Positions 1 through 9,725 of a stretch of 16,212 nt of DNA are shown in pieces (positions within the stretch are counted from its first letter, which is position 1; every line of letters starts with the position of its first letter). The DNA is taken from contig DATAHN010000148.1 of NCBI GenBank assembly GCA_036263155.1, positions 1 to 16,212 of the forward strand, written 5' to 3'. Made by a program: the position numbers and the translations under genes. The notes beneath the pieces are model-generated. The model was not told the origin of the DNA and did no database searches. It saw nothing but the letters and a program-made list of their open reading frames with translations. Source of the DNA: DASUBN01 sp036263155 (lineage in GTDB: Bacteria; Pseudomonadota; Gammaproteobacteria; Natronospirales; REEB76).

Positions 1-121
1 CACCGGCCCCCACGTGCATTTCGAAGTCCTTTACAATGGCGTGGCGGTGAACCCGGCGCGCTTCGTGAAGAGCCTCGGGGGCCCGCAGGTGGCAGTGCTG
101 TCGTCCCAAGGCCAGGACTAG
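1..121 (+). CDS. M23 family metallopeptidase, C-terminal end only
   Basis: Only the last 39 codons are inside the window, read from base 2 to the TAG at 119-121. They encode TGPHVHFEVLYNGVAVNP and then a short tail. The H-x-H in GPHVHFEV is the C-terminal zinc/catalytic motif of LytM/M23 (peptidase M23) endopeptidases, and the following Y-x-N-G-x-x-x-N-P is typical of the end of that domain. Family members are exported and cut or regulate cutting of peptidoglycan peptide cross-links. An M23 gene directly upstream of secA is a common gammaproteobacterial arrangement, which supports the call. The N-terminal part, any signal peptide and the first zinc ligands lie outside the window, so activity cannot be judged. 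Confidence 0.85.
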   Translation, partial: TGPHVHFEVLYNGVAVNPARFVKSLGGPQVAVLSSQGQD

Positions 122-269
122 CTCCCCTCCGTCTCCTGCCCCGCACCGGCCAGGCGCCGGGCCGGGTGACTCCCCGGAAGACCCCATTCGGCAGCGGCGG
201 GCTCTCGAGCCCGCCGCATGCGTATATAAGATGTCGCGCGTCCGCGGGCGCCCACGAAGAAAAAGGCAT
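122..269 (+). other. secA leader region with a 10-bp hairpin
   Basis: This 148-nt gap between the M23 stop and secA has no convincing gene. It contains a perfect 10-bp stem (gcggcgggct / agcccgccgc, 194-203 and 208-217) with the 4-nt loop ctcg. No T-run follows, so it is not a textbook intrinsic terminator. Just downstream lies the only AT-rich patch, tatata at 223-228, which could be a -10 element, but I see no good -35 for it. No SecM-like arrest peptide is visible. The hairpin could be a terminator for the upstream gene, an mRNA stabiliser or part of a secA leader; the sequence does not decide. Confidence 0.5.
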
Positions 270-3023
<2,754 letters not shown>

Positions 3024-3180
3024 TTTGACCCGCAAAGGCCCATCCCTGGACCTTTGCTCTCGGCACGTCCGGTACAGGGCCGGACATGCCTCCGCCGGCG
3101 CCAAGCGCATTGGCGCCTGGTTCGCGCACCGTGCATGCATGCACCGTGACGCGGTCCTAACAGAGAGGGCATCACTCTGT
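3024..3180 (+). repeat. Cluster of five inverted repeats between secA and the Nudix gene
   Basis: The spacer is almost filled by successive dyads: gcaaagg/cctttgc (3032-3038, 3051-3057); gtccgg/ccggac (3067-3072, 3080-3085), extended by ggca/tgcc at 3062 and 3087; ggcgccaa/ttggcgcc (3097-3104, 3110-3117); the 14-bp palindrome gtgcatgcatgcac (3131-3144), with flanks that nearly pair out to 3124-3152; and acagag/ctctgt (3160-3165, 3175-3180). None is followed by a proper T-run, so I do not call an intrinsic terminator. The last one includes the ribosome site and likely start of the next gene. Possible roles are mRNA 3'-end stabilisation, Rho-independent slowing of transcription, or folding control of the downstream gene. 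Each arm was read directly; function is inference. Confidence 0.6.
3165..3179 (+). promoter_or_regulatory. Ribosome binding site and probable CTG start of the Nudix-ThiE gene
   Basis: GAGGG at 3165-3169 stands 8 nt (counted from GAGG) before an in-frame CTG at 3177-3179. Between the in-frame TGA at 3147-3149 and GTG 3210 there is no ATG, GTG or TTG. Starting at GTG 3210 would remove the RIQVVAAV strand that opens Nudix domains, and no good Shine-Dalgarno lies before it. Confidence 0.5.
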
Positions 3181-4142
3181 CCCATCCCCGCATCCAAGTC
3201 GTCGCCGCGGTGCTGCGTGACCGGCAGGGCCGCGTGCTCATCGCCGACCGTCCCGCCGGCAAGCCCATGGCGGGCTGGTGGGAGTTCCCCGGCGGCAAGC
3301 TGGAAGCAAGCGAGGAACCCCAGGCTGCGCTCAAGCGCGAGCTCCGCGAGGAGCTCGGCATCGGGGTGAAGGGCGCCTACCGGCTGCTGCGCTTCTCGCA
3401 CCGCTATCCCGACAAGGAAGTGGAGCTGGACGTGTGGCGCGTCACCGCCTGGGACAGGGAGCCCGTCGCCCACGAGGGCCAGAACCTGGCCTGGGTGCTG
3501 CCGGAAGAATTGAAGGACTGGCAGCTCCTGCCCGCCGACGAGCCCATCGTGGCGGCGCTCAAGTTGCCCTTGCTGATGCTGGTGACCCCGGATCCCGACC
3601 GTGAGTCGGCCTTCCTGGAGAAGCTGCAGCGCTCGCTCAAGGCCGGAATGGACCTGGTGCAGCTCAGGGCGCCCGGCATGGAGGCGGAACGCTTCGACAA
3701 CCTGGCCCTGGCGGTGCTGGAACTGTGCCGCGACCATGGTGCGCGGGTGTTCCTGAATACCACGCCCGAGCAGGCACGCATGCTGCATGCGGATGGCCTG
3801 CACCTGAACCAAGCCATGTCGCGCCGTCTGGACCCCAAAGCCTGGGACGGTAGCCTCAGGCTCGGCATCTCCTGTCATACCGCCGCGGAGATACGCGCCG
3901 CGCTCGAGTACGCACCGGACTACCTGTGCATAGGTCCGGTGCAGGCGAGCGCCACCCACCCGGGCAAGCCGCCGCTGGGCTGGCAGGCCTTCGCGGAACT
4001 GGCATCCTCAAGCCCCGTGCCGGTGTACGCCATCGGCGGCTTGGGTCAAAAGGATCTGCAGACGGCGCGCAGCCACGGCGCCCATGGTGTCGCCGCCATC
4101 CGCGGCTTATGGGACCTGGATCACTTGTCCGGATCGTCCTGA
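3177..4142 (+). CDS. mutT: Nudix hydrolase (MutT-like) fused to a ThiE/TenI-like domain
   Basis: The product has two domains, as in the fused MutT-ThiE proteins of Gammaproteobacteria. Residues 1-125 form a Nudix fold with a perfect Nudix box (G-x5-E-x7-REL-x-EE-x-GI, residues 40-62), expected to hydrolyse oxidised nucleotides such as 8-oxo-dGTP to the monophosphate and pyrophosphate and so prevent mutation. Residues from about 128 to the end resemble thiamine-phosphate synthase/TenI (VQLRAPG, ADGLHLNQ, DYLCIGPV, PVYAIGGL, GAHGVAAI). Several residues expected of active ThiE are altered: the usual REK is RAP, the ND after the third strand is NT, and GQED is NQAM, so thiamine synthesis is unlikely. 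A start at CTG 3177 gives 321 aa, close to the family length; the canonical alternative is GTG 3210 (310 aa), which cuts off the first Nudix strand. The 3' end overlaps yacG by 22 bp convergently. Confidence 0.88.
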   Translation: MSHPRIQVVAAVLRDRQGRVLIADRPAGKPMAGWWEFPGGKLEASEEPQAALKRELREELGIGVKGAYRLLRFSHRYPDKEVELDVWRVTAWDREPVAHEGQNLAWVLPEELKDWQLLPADEPIVAALKLPLLMLVTPDPDRESAFLEKLQRSLKAGMDLVQLRAPGMEAERFDNLALAVLELCRDHGARVFLNTTPEQARMLHADGLHLNQAMSRRLDPKAWDGSLRLGISCHTAAEIRAALEYAPDYLCIGPVQASATHPGKPPLGWQAFAELASSSPVPVYAIGGLGQKDLQTARSHGAHGVAAIRGLWDLDHLSGSS

Positions 4143-4306
4143 TCGGAGGGTGATTCTTCGGTCGGGATGGCGTTCTTCTCCGAGAGCCAGTCCCCCAGGT
4201 CGATCAGCCGGCAGCGCTCGCCGCAGAACGGCTTCCACTTCGAGGCTTCCGTCCACGGCACCGGCTTGCCGCAGTGCGGGCATTCGACGATCTGGATTTC
4301 ACTCAT
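4121..4306 (-). CDS. yacG: DNA gyrase inhibitor YacG, zinc-binding
   Basis: This is a 61-aa protein with the YacG zinc finger C9-x2-C12-x15-C28-x3-C32 (VECPHCGKPV and KPFCGERCR), followed by the family's RLIDLGDWLSE motif and an acidic tail. YacG binds GyrB and inhibits gyrase supercoiling in E. coli. Length and all four cysteines are normal. The ATG lies 3 nt after the zapD stop, with no strong Shine-Dalgarno, suggesting translation coupled to zapD. It is the last gene of the minus-strand run, and its last 22 bp overlap the convergent Nudix-ThiE gene; I see no terminator between them. Confidence 0.95.
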   Translation of the reverse strand: MSEIQIVECPHCGKPVPWTEASKWKPFCGERCRLIDLGDWLSEKNAIPTEESPSDQDDPDK

Positions 4307-4309
4307 GGC

Positions 4310-5116
4310 TTACAGTTGACAACAGACGAGCTTGAAGCCGATGTCTCGCTTGGTCTGCTGGGGACGGGCATTGGCGTCGTGCCGCTCCAGGAAGCGGATG
4401 GTCATGCGGTGCTTGCCGGCGCTGATCTCCGGGAACACGCCGGCGGGGGCCGGCACCATCACCCTCACCATGGGAGCGAGCACGTTGGTGGCGAGGTTGC
4501 GCTGGAACATGCCCTGTTCGGCCACCTCGCGGGTCGGCAGCGCGCTCTCCCGGGTGAGCGCCATGAGCAGCGCGATGGTGTCCTTGAGGGGCTTGAGCTC
4601 CGCCAGCCAGCCCTGCAGGTCGCGCGCGCGGCGTGGATAGGGGTGAGTCAGCCAGGCATGGTAGGAAGGCAGGTCGAACTGGCAGGTGCCGCCGGGGATG
4701 GCGAGCCGGTTCTTGATGGAGTTCAGGAACTCGCTCTCGCGCAGGCAAGCGCCGAGCGGGCGGCCGTCGCCGTCCATCTCCACCCGCAGGCGCTCGAGGT
4801 CCGCGAGCACCGTCTGCAGGCGCGAGTTGTCCACCTCGGGGCTGCCCTTGAGGCGTTGCAGCAGCATGCCGCAGCGTTCCAGTTCCTTCAGCACCTCGGT
4901 GCGCACGTCGCCGCGCGTGAGCAGCGAGACGATCTCGAGGATGGAGCCGACGGCGGCGCGGCTGTCCCACATGGAGGAGAGGGCGCTGTGATGGGAAGCC
5001 TGCTCCAGCAGGAACTCGAGCCTGAGGAAGGTGCGCACGCGCTCGCTGAGCGGCTGCTCGTAGATGAGCCACTCGGCCGACGCCTGGTCCTCGGCGTGTT
5101 GTTCCACGTTCAGCAT
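4310..5116 (-). CDS. zapD: Cell division protein ZapD
   Basis: ZapD binds FtsZ and bundles its filaments, stabilising the division ring at midcell. The 268-aa product matches the family along its length: YEQPLSERVRTFLRLEFLLEQ near the N-terminus (the E. coli form begins FEHPLNEKMRTWLRIEFL), GDVRTEVLKELER, IPGGTCQFDLPSYHAWL in the middle, and a GFKLVCC-type end. I chose ATG 5116 because GGGGA stands 5 nt upstream and it begins 13 nt after the coaE stop. An open frame extends upstream to 5194, but that part runs through the coaE 3' end and has no ZapD similarity. The position between coaE and yacG is the classic one. A short extension (MLNVEQHAEDQASAEW) precedes the conserved part. Confidence 0.95.
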   Translation of the reverse strand: MLNVEQHAEDQASAEWLIYEQPLSERVRTFLRLEFLLEQASHHSALSSMWDSRAAVGSILEIVSLLTRGDVRTEVLKELERCGMLLQRLKGSPEVDNSRLQTVLADLERLRVEMDGDGRPLGACLRESEFLNSIKNRLAIPGGTCQFDLPSYHAWLTHPYPRRARDLQGWLAELKPLKDTIALLMALTRESALPTREVAEQGMFQRNLATNVLAPMVRVMVPAPAGVFPEISAGKHRMTIRFLERHDANARPQQTKRDIGFKLVCCQL

Positions 5117-5129
5117 CCGGATCCCCGGG

Positions 5130-5762
5130 TCATGGGAGCGTGATTCCCCGGCGTCCGTAGTCGCCGCACGCGGCCAGTTCGAGGTAGAACCCATGCAGTC
5201 GTCCCACGGCGCCTTCGAGGGCCGCCGTGTCGCTGGCGTTCAACAGAATATCATCCGCGGCGGCGAGCCGCGCGGTGCGGGGCGCCTGAGCGTCGAGGAT
5301 GGCACGCGCGGAGGCCTGGGTCTCCCCGTCGCGTGACATAAGACGGGACAATTGCAGTTCCTCGGGACAATCCACCACCAGCACCCGGTCCACCAGGGCT
5401 CGGGCCGCGGGCGTCTCCGTGAGGAGCGGGATGACTACCACGGCATAAGGGGCCGTGAGGCCCGCGAGACGGGCCTCGAGGGCGGTCAGCACCAGGGGGT
5501 GCAGCAGGGCCTCCACCCGCCGGCGCAGGCCTGGGTCGGCGAATACGCGCTTCCGCAGGGCGCGCCGATCGAGCTCGCCTTGGGGCGTCAGGATGCCGGT
5601 GCCGAGCTCCGCGGTAAGGGCCGTGAGGCCTGGCTGACCTCGGGCGGTCAGGGTGTGGCTGAGCTCATCCGCGTCCAGCACCGGCGCCCCCAGGCGCGCG
5701 AAACCGGCGGCGGCCAGGGACTTGCCGCTGGCGATGCCGCCGGTGAGGCCCACCTTGAGCAT
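5130..5762 (-). CDS. coaE: Dephospho-CoA kinase
   Basis: CoaE phosphorylates the 3'-hydroxyl of dephospho-CoA with ATP, the final step of coenzyme A synthesis, in the cytoplasm. The 210-aa protein has the P-loop TGGIASGKS (residues 7-15), the substrate-site DAD (30-32), HPL (88-90), the VVVIPLLTE strand with VDRVLVVD (125-131), the lid motif SRLMSRD (139-145) and ADDILLN near the end. Length is typical. One small oddity is that the residue after GKS is Leu rather than the usual Thr (GKST). The ATG is 3 nt after the pilD stop, so the two are probably co-transcribed and coupled; the coaE-pilD pairing is common in Gammaproteobacteria. Confidence 0.96.
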   Translation of the reverse strand: MLKVGLTGGIASGKSLAAAGFARLGAPVLDADELSHTLTARGQPGLTALTAELGTGILTPQGELDRRALRKRVFADPGLRRRVEALLHPLVLTALEARLAGLTAPYAVVVIPLLTETPAARALVDRVLVVDCPEELQLSRLMSRDGETQASARAILDAQAPRTARLAAADDILLNASDTAALEGAVGRLHGFYLELAACGDYGRRGITLP

Positions 5763-5765
5763 GGT

Positions 5766-6620
5766 TCAGTGGGGGCCGAGGCCGAGGTAGGCGGCGGTGA
5801 TGGGCGCGCCCCAGAGGAACGCGATCCAGCCGGCGGCGGCGAGGTAGGGCCCATAGGGCATGGGCATGTCGCGCCGCAGGCGCTTGAAGCCAAGCAAGGC
5901 GATGCCGACGACGGCGCCCACGGCGGCGGAGAGGAAGACCACGATGGGTAGCACCTGCCAGCCGAGCCAGGCGCCGATCGCCGCCAGGAGCTTGAAGTCG
6001 CCGTAGCCCATGCCTTCCTTGCCGGTGACGAGCCGGAACAGGTGGTAGATGCTCCAGAGCGTGAGATAGCCGGCGGCGGCGCCGATCACGGCGGAGCGCA
6101 ACTCGGTGTATACACCGCGGGTGTTGAACAAGAGCCCGAGCCAGAGCAGCGGCAGCGTGATGCGGTCGGGCAGGAGCTGGGTCTCAAGGTCGATGCCGGA
6201 GAGCGCGATCAGCCCCCAGGTGAAGAACAGCGCGCCGAAGGCCGCAGCGCCGAAGCCGAAGTGCCAGGCCACCCAGCCCGAGGCTATTCCGGTGAACGCC
6301 TCCACCACTGCGTAGCGCGGCGAGATGCGCGACTGGCAGGCGCTGCAGCGGCCGCGCAGCATCAGATAGCTCAGGATCGGCACGTTCTCGAGGGCGGTGA
6401 TGCCGTGGCCGCAGTGCGGGCAGCGCGAGCGGGGCATGACGAGGTCGAAACGCTCCTGCGGCGCGGTCTCGGGTGCGTACTCGGCACGCCACTCGCGCTC
6501 CAGCATGATCGGCAAGCGGTGGATCACCACGTTGAGGAAGCTGCCCACCAGGAGGCCGAGCAGCACGCATAGGAAGGTGAAGGCGAGCGGGCTTTGCTCC
6601 AGCAAGAGCGTGATGGACAT
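5766..6620 (-). CDS. pilD: Type IV prepilin peptidase / N-methyltransferase PilD
   Basis: PilD is an inner-membrane aspartyl protease that removes the short leader of prepilins and type II secretion pseudopilins and methylates the new N-terminal residue. The 284-aa sequence begins with a membrane helix and GSFLNVVIHRLP (residues 26-37). The cytoplasmic zinc loop has C67-x2-C70 and C92-x2-C95. Catalytic aspartates are D144 (in SGIDLETQLLPD) and D208 (in GMGYGDFK, the GxGD motif). About seven to eight hydrophobic segments are visible, as expected. A hairpin with a T-run lies between pilC and this gene, so pilD may depend on readthrough or its own promoter. I found no clear promoter in the 54-nt gap. 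Confidence 0.97.
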   Translation of the reverse strand: MSITLLLEQSPLAFTFLCVLLGLLVGSFLNVVIHRLPIMLEREWRAEYAPETAPQERFDLVMPRSRCPHCGHGITALENVPILSYLMLRGRCSACQSRISPRYAVVEAFTGIASGWVAWHFGFGAAAFGALFFTWGLIALSGIDLETQLLPDRITLPLLWLGLLFNTRGVYTELRSAVIGAAAGYLTLWSIYHLFRLVTGKEGMGYGDFKLLAAIGAWLGWQVLPIVVFLSAAVGAVVGIALLGFKRLRRDMPMPYGPYLAAAGWIAFLWGAPITAAYLGLGPH

Positions 6621-6630
6621 GCGTACCCCG

Positions 6631-6661
6631 AAAAGAGGGCGGGCCTCCGAGGAGGCCCGCC
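6631..6661 (-). terminator. Intrinsic-terminator-like hairpin between pilC and pilD
   Basis: On the minus strand a GC-rich stem (gcgggcctcc / ggaggcccgc, at 6651-6660 and 6639-6648), extended by a further G-C pair (6661/6638), is followed by ctcttttc. A perfect stem of about 11 bp with a short loop and a T-rich tail has the shape of a Rho-independent terminator. It lies right after the pilC stop and before pilD, so it should end or lower transcription from the pilB promoter. The T-tract is short (TTTT), so partial readthrough is likely. Confidence 0.7.
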
Positions 6662-6674
6662 TGATGCGTTGGTC

Positions 6675-7892
6675 TTAGACGACGGAACCGAGCTTGAAGA
6701 TCGGCAGGTACATGGCGACCACCAAACCGCCCACCAGCACGCCCAGGATCGCCATGATCAGGGGCTCCATGAGGCTGGTGAGGTTGTCCACCGCGTTGTC
6801 CACCTCTTCCTCGTAGAAGTCGGCGACCTTGGCGGCCATGGCGTCGATGGAGCCGGCTTCCTCGCCGATGGCGATCATCTGGATCATCACGTGCGGGAAC
6901 AGGCCGGTCTGCATCATGCACAGGTTGAGCTGTTGGCCGGTGGACACCTGGTCGCGGATCTTGATGGTGGCCTGTTCGTAGATGATGTTGCCGGTGGCGC
7001 CGGACACCGAGGTCAGCGCGTCCACCAGGTTCACGCCGGCCGCGAACATGGTTGAGAGGGTGCGGGCGAAGCGCGCCAGCGCTGATTTGGTGAGGATGTC
7101 GCCCACCACCGGGATCTTGAGCGAGATGCGGTCCAGGTTCTCCCGGAACTTGCGCGAGCGCTTCTTGAAGAAGGTGAACGCGGCGAAGGCGCCGCCGATT
7201 ATGATCACATAGATGTAACCCGAGCTGCGCACCGACCGCGACATGTTCACCACGAACTGGGTGAAGGCCGGGAGGTCTGCGCCGAAGCCCTTGAACAGCT
7301 CCTCGAACTGCGGGATCACGAACACCAGCAGGATGCCCGTGACCACGAACGCCACCACCAGCACCGCGATCGGGTAGGAGAGCGCTTTCTTGATCTTCTT
7401 CTTGATGCGCTCGGTCTTCTCCTTGTAGGTCGCGATCTTGTCCAGCAGGGTCTCGAGCGCGCCGGCCTGCTCGCCGGCCCGCACCAGGCTCACGAACAGG
7501 TCGTCGAAGTAGAGCGGATGCTTGGCCAGCGCGTCGGCCAGGTTGTTGCCGGCCTCCACGTCGCCCTTGATGGCCATCACCATGTCCTGCATGTTCGGGT
7601 TGGCATGACCCTTGCCGATGATGTCCATGGACTGCACCAGCGGCACACCCGAGCTCATCATGGTGGCCATCTGGCGGCTGAAGAAGGCGATGTCGGAGGT
7701 CTCGATCTTCTTGCCGGACTTGCGGCGTGCCTTGCTGATCTTGACGGGCGCGATGCCCTGGCGGCGCAGGTCGGCCTTGACCGCAGCCTCGTTGGGCGCC
7801 ATGGTCTTGCCCTTGACGCGGTTGCCCTTCTTGTCCGTGCCTTCCCAGACGAAGTTTAGGTTCTTACCTGCTGCTGCGGCTGCTTCGGCCAT
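6675..7892 (-). CDS. pilC: Type IV pilus inner-membrane platform protein PilC
   Basis: PilC is the inner-membrane platform of the pilus machine and couples the PilB and PilT ATPases to pilin assembly and removal. The 405-aa protein has two GspF/T2SSF domains: about residues 69-192 (FFSRQMATMMSSGVPLVQS, LVRAGEQAGALE) and about 272-395 (FARTLSTMFAAGVNLVDAL, AIGEEAGSID). Membrane segments are at about 174-194, 225-242 and 376-396. It ends in PIFKLGSVV, typical of PilC. The start codon is 18 nt downstream of the pilB stop, so the two form one transcript. The N-terminal MAEAAAAAGK leader before the conserved FVWEGTDKKG is slightly longer than in many homologues but starts at a clear ATG. Confidence 0.97.
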   Translation of the reverse strand: MAEAAAAAGKNLNFVWEGTDKKGNRVKGKTMAPNEAAVKADLRRQGIAPVKISKARRKSGKKIETSDIAFFSRQMATMMSSGVPLVQSMDIIGKGHANPNMQDMVMAIKGDVEAGNNLADALAKHPLYFDDLFVSLVRAGEQAGALETLLDKIATYKEKTERIKKKIKKALSYPIAVLVVAFVVTGILLVFVIPQFEELFKGFGADLPAFTQFVVNMSRSVRSSGYIYVIIIGGAFAAFTFFKKRSRKFRENLDRISLKIPVVGDILTKSALARFARTLSTMFAAGVNLVDALTSVSGATGNIIYEQATIKIRDQVSTGQQLNLCMMQTGLFPHVMIQMIAIGEEAGSIDAMAAKVADFYEEEVDNAVDNLTSLMEPLIMAILGVLVGGLVVAMYLPIFKLGSVV

Positions 7893-7910
7893 GAGGTACT
7901 CGATATCCGG

Positions 7911-9632
7911 TTAGTCGGCGACGGTGACGCGGTTGAGCTCAGCGAGGCCGAAGTCGCCGCGCTTGACCTTGGTGAGCGCCGAGCGGCGCAGGTCAGGCAC
8001 GCCCTCCTTCTCGGCCTGGGCGGCGATCTGGATGGCGTTGCCCTGGGCCATGATGATCTTGCCCATCTCTTCCGAGACCGGCATCACCTGATACACGCCG
8101 GTACGCCCCTTGTAGCCCTCGTTGCACTGGTCGCAGCCGACCGGCTCGTAGATGGTGAGGCCGGCATCGATCTCGGCTTCGGTGAAGCCTTCCTTGAACA
8201 GGGCCTCGCGCGGGACGTCCACCGGGCGCTTGCAGTTCTTGCACAGCTTGCGCGCCAGGCGTTGCGCGATGATGAGGTTCACAGCGGTGGCGATGGAGTA
8301 GGGCGCAACGCCGATGTCGGCGAGACGGGTGAGGGTCTTGGGTGCGTCGTTGGTGTGCAGGGTCGCCAGCACCATGTGGCCCGTCTGGGCCGCCTTGATG
8401 GCGATCTCGGCGGTCTCGAGGTCGCGGATCTCACCCACCAGGATGATGTCCGGATCGAGTCGCAGGAAGGACTTGAGCGCCGCGCCAAAGGTGAGGCCCA
8501 CCTTGGGGTTCACGTTCACCTGGTTCACGCCGGGCAGCTGGATTTCCGCCGGATCCTCGGCGGTGCAGATGTTGCGGTCCTCGGTGTTGAGGATGTTGAT
8601 GCCGGTATAGAGCGACACGGTCTTGCCGGAGCCGGTGGGCCCCGTGATCAGGATCATGCCGTAGGGCTTGTCCAGGTTCTCGAGGTAGAGCTTCTTCTGG
8701 AAGTCCTCGTAACCGAGCGCGTCGATGCCGAGCTTGGCGCTGGAGGGGTCCAGGATACGCATCACGATCTTCTCGCCGAAGAGCGTGGGGCAGGTGGCGA
8801 CGCGGAAGTCGATGGCGCGGGTAGCCGAGAGCTTGAGCTTGATGCGGCCGTCCTGGGGGATGCGGCGCTCGGAGATGTCGAGCTTGGCCATGACTTTGAG
8901 GCGCGCGGCGATCTTGGGGCCGAGCACCATGGGCGGCTTCACCACCTCGCGCAGCATGCCGTCCTGGCGGAACCGTACGCGGTATTCCTTCTCGTAGGGT
9001 TCCCAGTGGATGTCCGAGGCGCCCTTGTTGATGGCGTCCAGCAGCACCTTGTTGATGAACTTCACCACCGGTGCGTCGTCGATGTCGGCGCTGCCCTCGT
9101 CGGCCTGCGCCACGTCGTCCTCGCCGGCGGAGATCTCGAGGTCGCCGACGTCGCCGTCGGCCAGGTCCTTCATCGAGGTGTCCATGGACTGGACGGCCTT
9201 CTCGATGGCCTTGGCGAGCTTGTCTTCCTCGGCGATGACCGCGTCCACGGTCATGCCGGTCTTGAACTTGATCTCGTCCAGCGCCTGCAGGTTGGTGGGG
9301 TCGGAGACCGCCACGAACAGCTTGCGGCCACGCTTGAACAGCGGCAGCGCGTGGTGCTTCTCGATGAGCTGGGCTTCCACTTCCTTGAGCGGCGCCTGGG
9401 ACAGGTCCACCGCGTCGAGGTCGACGGCGGGCACGCCGAACTCCTCGGAGGCGGCGCTCGCTACTGCGCGGGCGTTCAGCTTCTTGTTGCGGACCAGGTG
9501 GCTGACGAGCAGCAGCTTCTCGGCGGCAGCGTCGCGCTGGGCATCGGCGGCGTCCGCCTCCGACAGCAGGCCGGCTGCCACCAACCGCCGTGGCAGGCCG
9601 GTCAAGTTCGTCTTGACGGTGGTCGTGGCCAT
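7911..9632 (-). CDS. pilB: Type IV pilus assembly ATPase PilB
   Basis: PilB is the cytoplasmic hexameric ATPase that powers pilus extension. The 573-aa product has an N-terminal MshEN-type region (residues ~1-145), an acidic linker (~150-186), then the GspE-like catalytic core: VKFINKVLLDAINKGASDIHWEP, Walker A GPTGSGKT (331-338), Asp box TAEDPAEI (357-363), Walker B DPDIILVGEIRD (393-404), His box GHMVLATLHTND (418-429), and the zinc ligands C464, C467, C500 and C503 that mark extension ATPases rather than PilT. The ATG is preceded by aaggg about 8 nt upstream. It is first in a pilB-pilC operon with a recognisable promoter. No pilA lies beside it in the divergent position. Confidence 0.98.
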   Translation of the reverse strand: MATTTVKTNLTGLPRRLVAAGLLSEADAADAQRDAAAEKLLLVSHLVRNKKLNARAVASAASEEFGVPAVDLDAVDLSQAPLKEVEAQLIEKHHALPLFKRGRKLFVAVSDPTNLQALDEIKFKTGMTVDAVIAEEDKLAKAIEKAVQSMDTSMKDLADGDVGDLEISAGEDDVAQADEGSADIDDAPVVKFINKVLLDAINKGASDIHWEPYEKEYRVRFRQDGMLREVVKPPMVLGPKIAARLKVMAKLDISERRIPQDGRIKLKLSATRAIDFRVATCPTLFGEKIVMRILDPSSAKLGIDALGYEDFQKKLYLENLDKPYGMILITGPTGSGKTVSLYTGINILNTEDRNICTAEDPAEIQLPGVNQVNVNPKVGLTFGAALKSFLRLDPDIILVGEIRDLETAEIAIKAAQTGHMVLATLHTNDAPKTLTRLADIGVAPYSIATAVNLIIAQRLARKLCKNCKRPVDVPREALFKEGFTEAEIDAGLTIYEPVGCDQCNEGYKGRTGVYQVMPVSEEMGKIIMAQGNAIQIAAQAEKEGVPDLRRSALTKVKRGDFGLAELNRVTVAD

Positions 9633-9695
9633 GTCCCTTACCCTTGAGAAGATGTCGGTCCGGACGCCCGAGATGGAGCGGTCCCCAGGCCTAAG

Positions 9696-9725
9696 ATAGT
9701 AGTGCGGACGGGGTTAAATTGTCCA
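9696..9725 (-). promoter_or_regulatory. Predicted sigma70 promoter of pilB
   Basis: Read on the minus strand, TGGACA (9725-9720; one mismatch to TTGACA) and TACTAT (9701-9696; two mismatches to TATAAT) are 18 bp apart. Transcription would start near 9689, leaving a leader of about 57 nt before pilB. The match is good for a GC-rich genome and lies in the only AT-rich part of the region, but it is a prediction by eye. Confidence 0.5.

Noticed and set aside
3032..3057. Intrinsic terminator after secA
   Set aside because: The first dyad has a 12-nt loop and a 7-bp stem followed by tctcgg, not a T-run.
5117..5194. Upstream start at 5194 for zapD
   Set aside because: It would overlap the coaE 3' end by 65 bp and adds residues unrelated to ZapD; ATG 5116 has a ribosome site and the expected spacing.
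8262..9647. Long open frame on the plus strand (461 codons) opposite pilB
   Set aside because: It lies wholly antisense to the well-matched pilB, has a His/Gly/Val/Leu-rich composition typical of the opposite strand of GC-rich genes, and shows no family motif.
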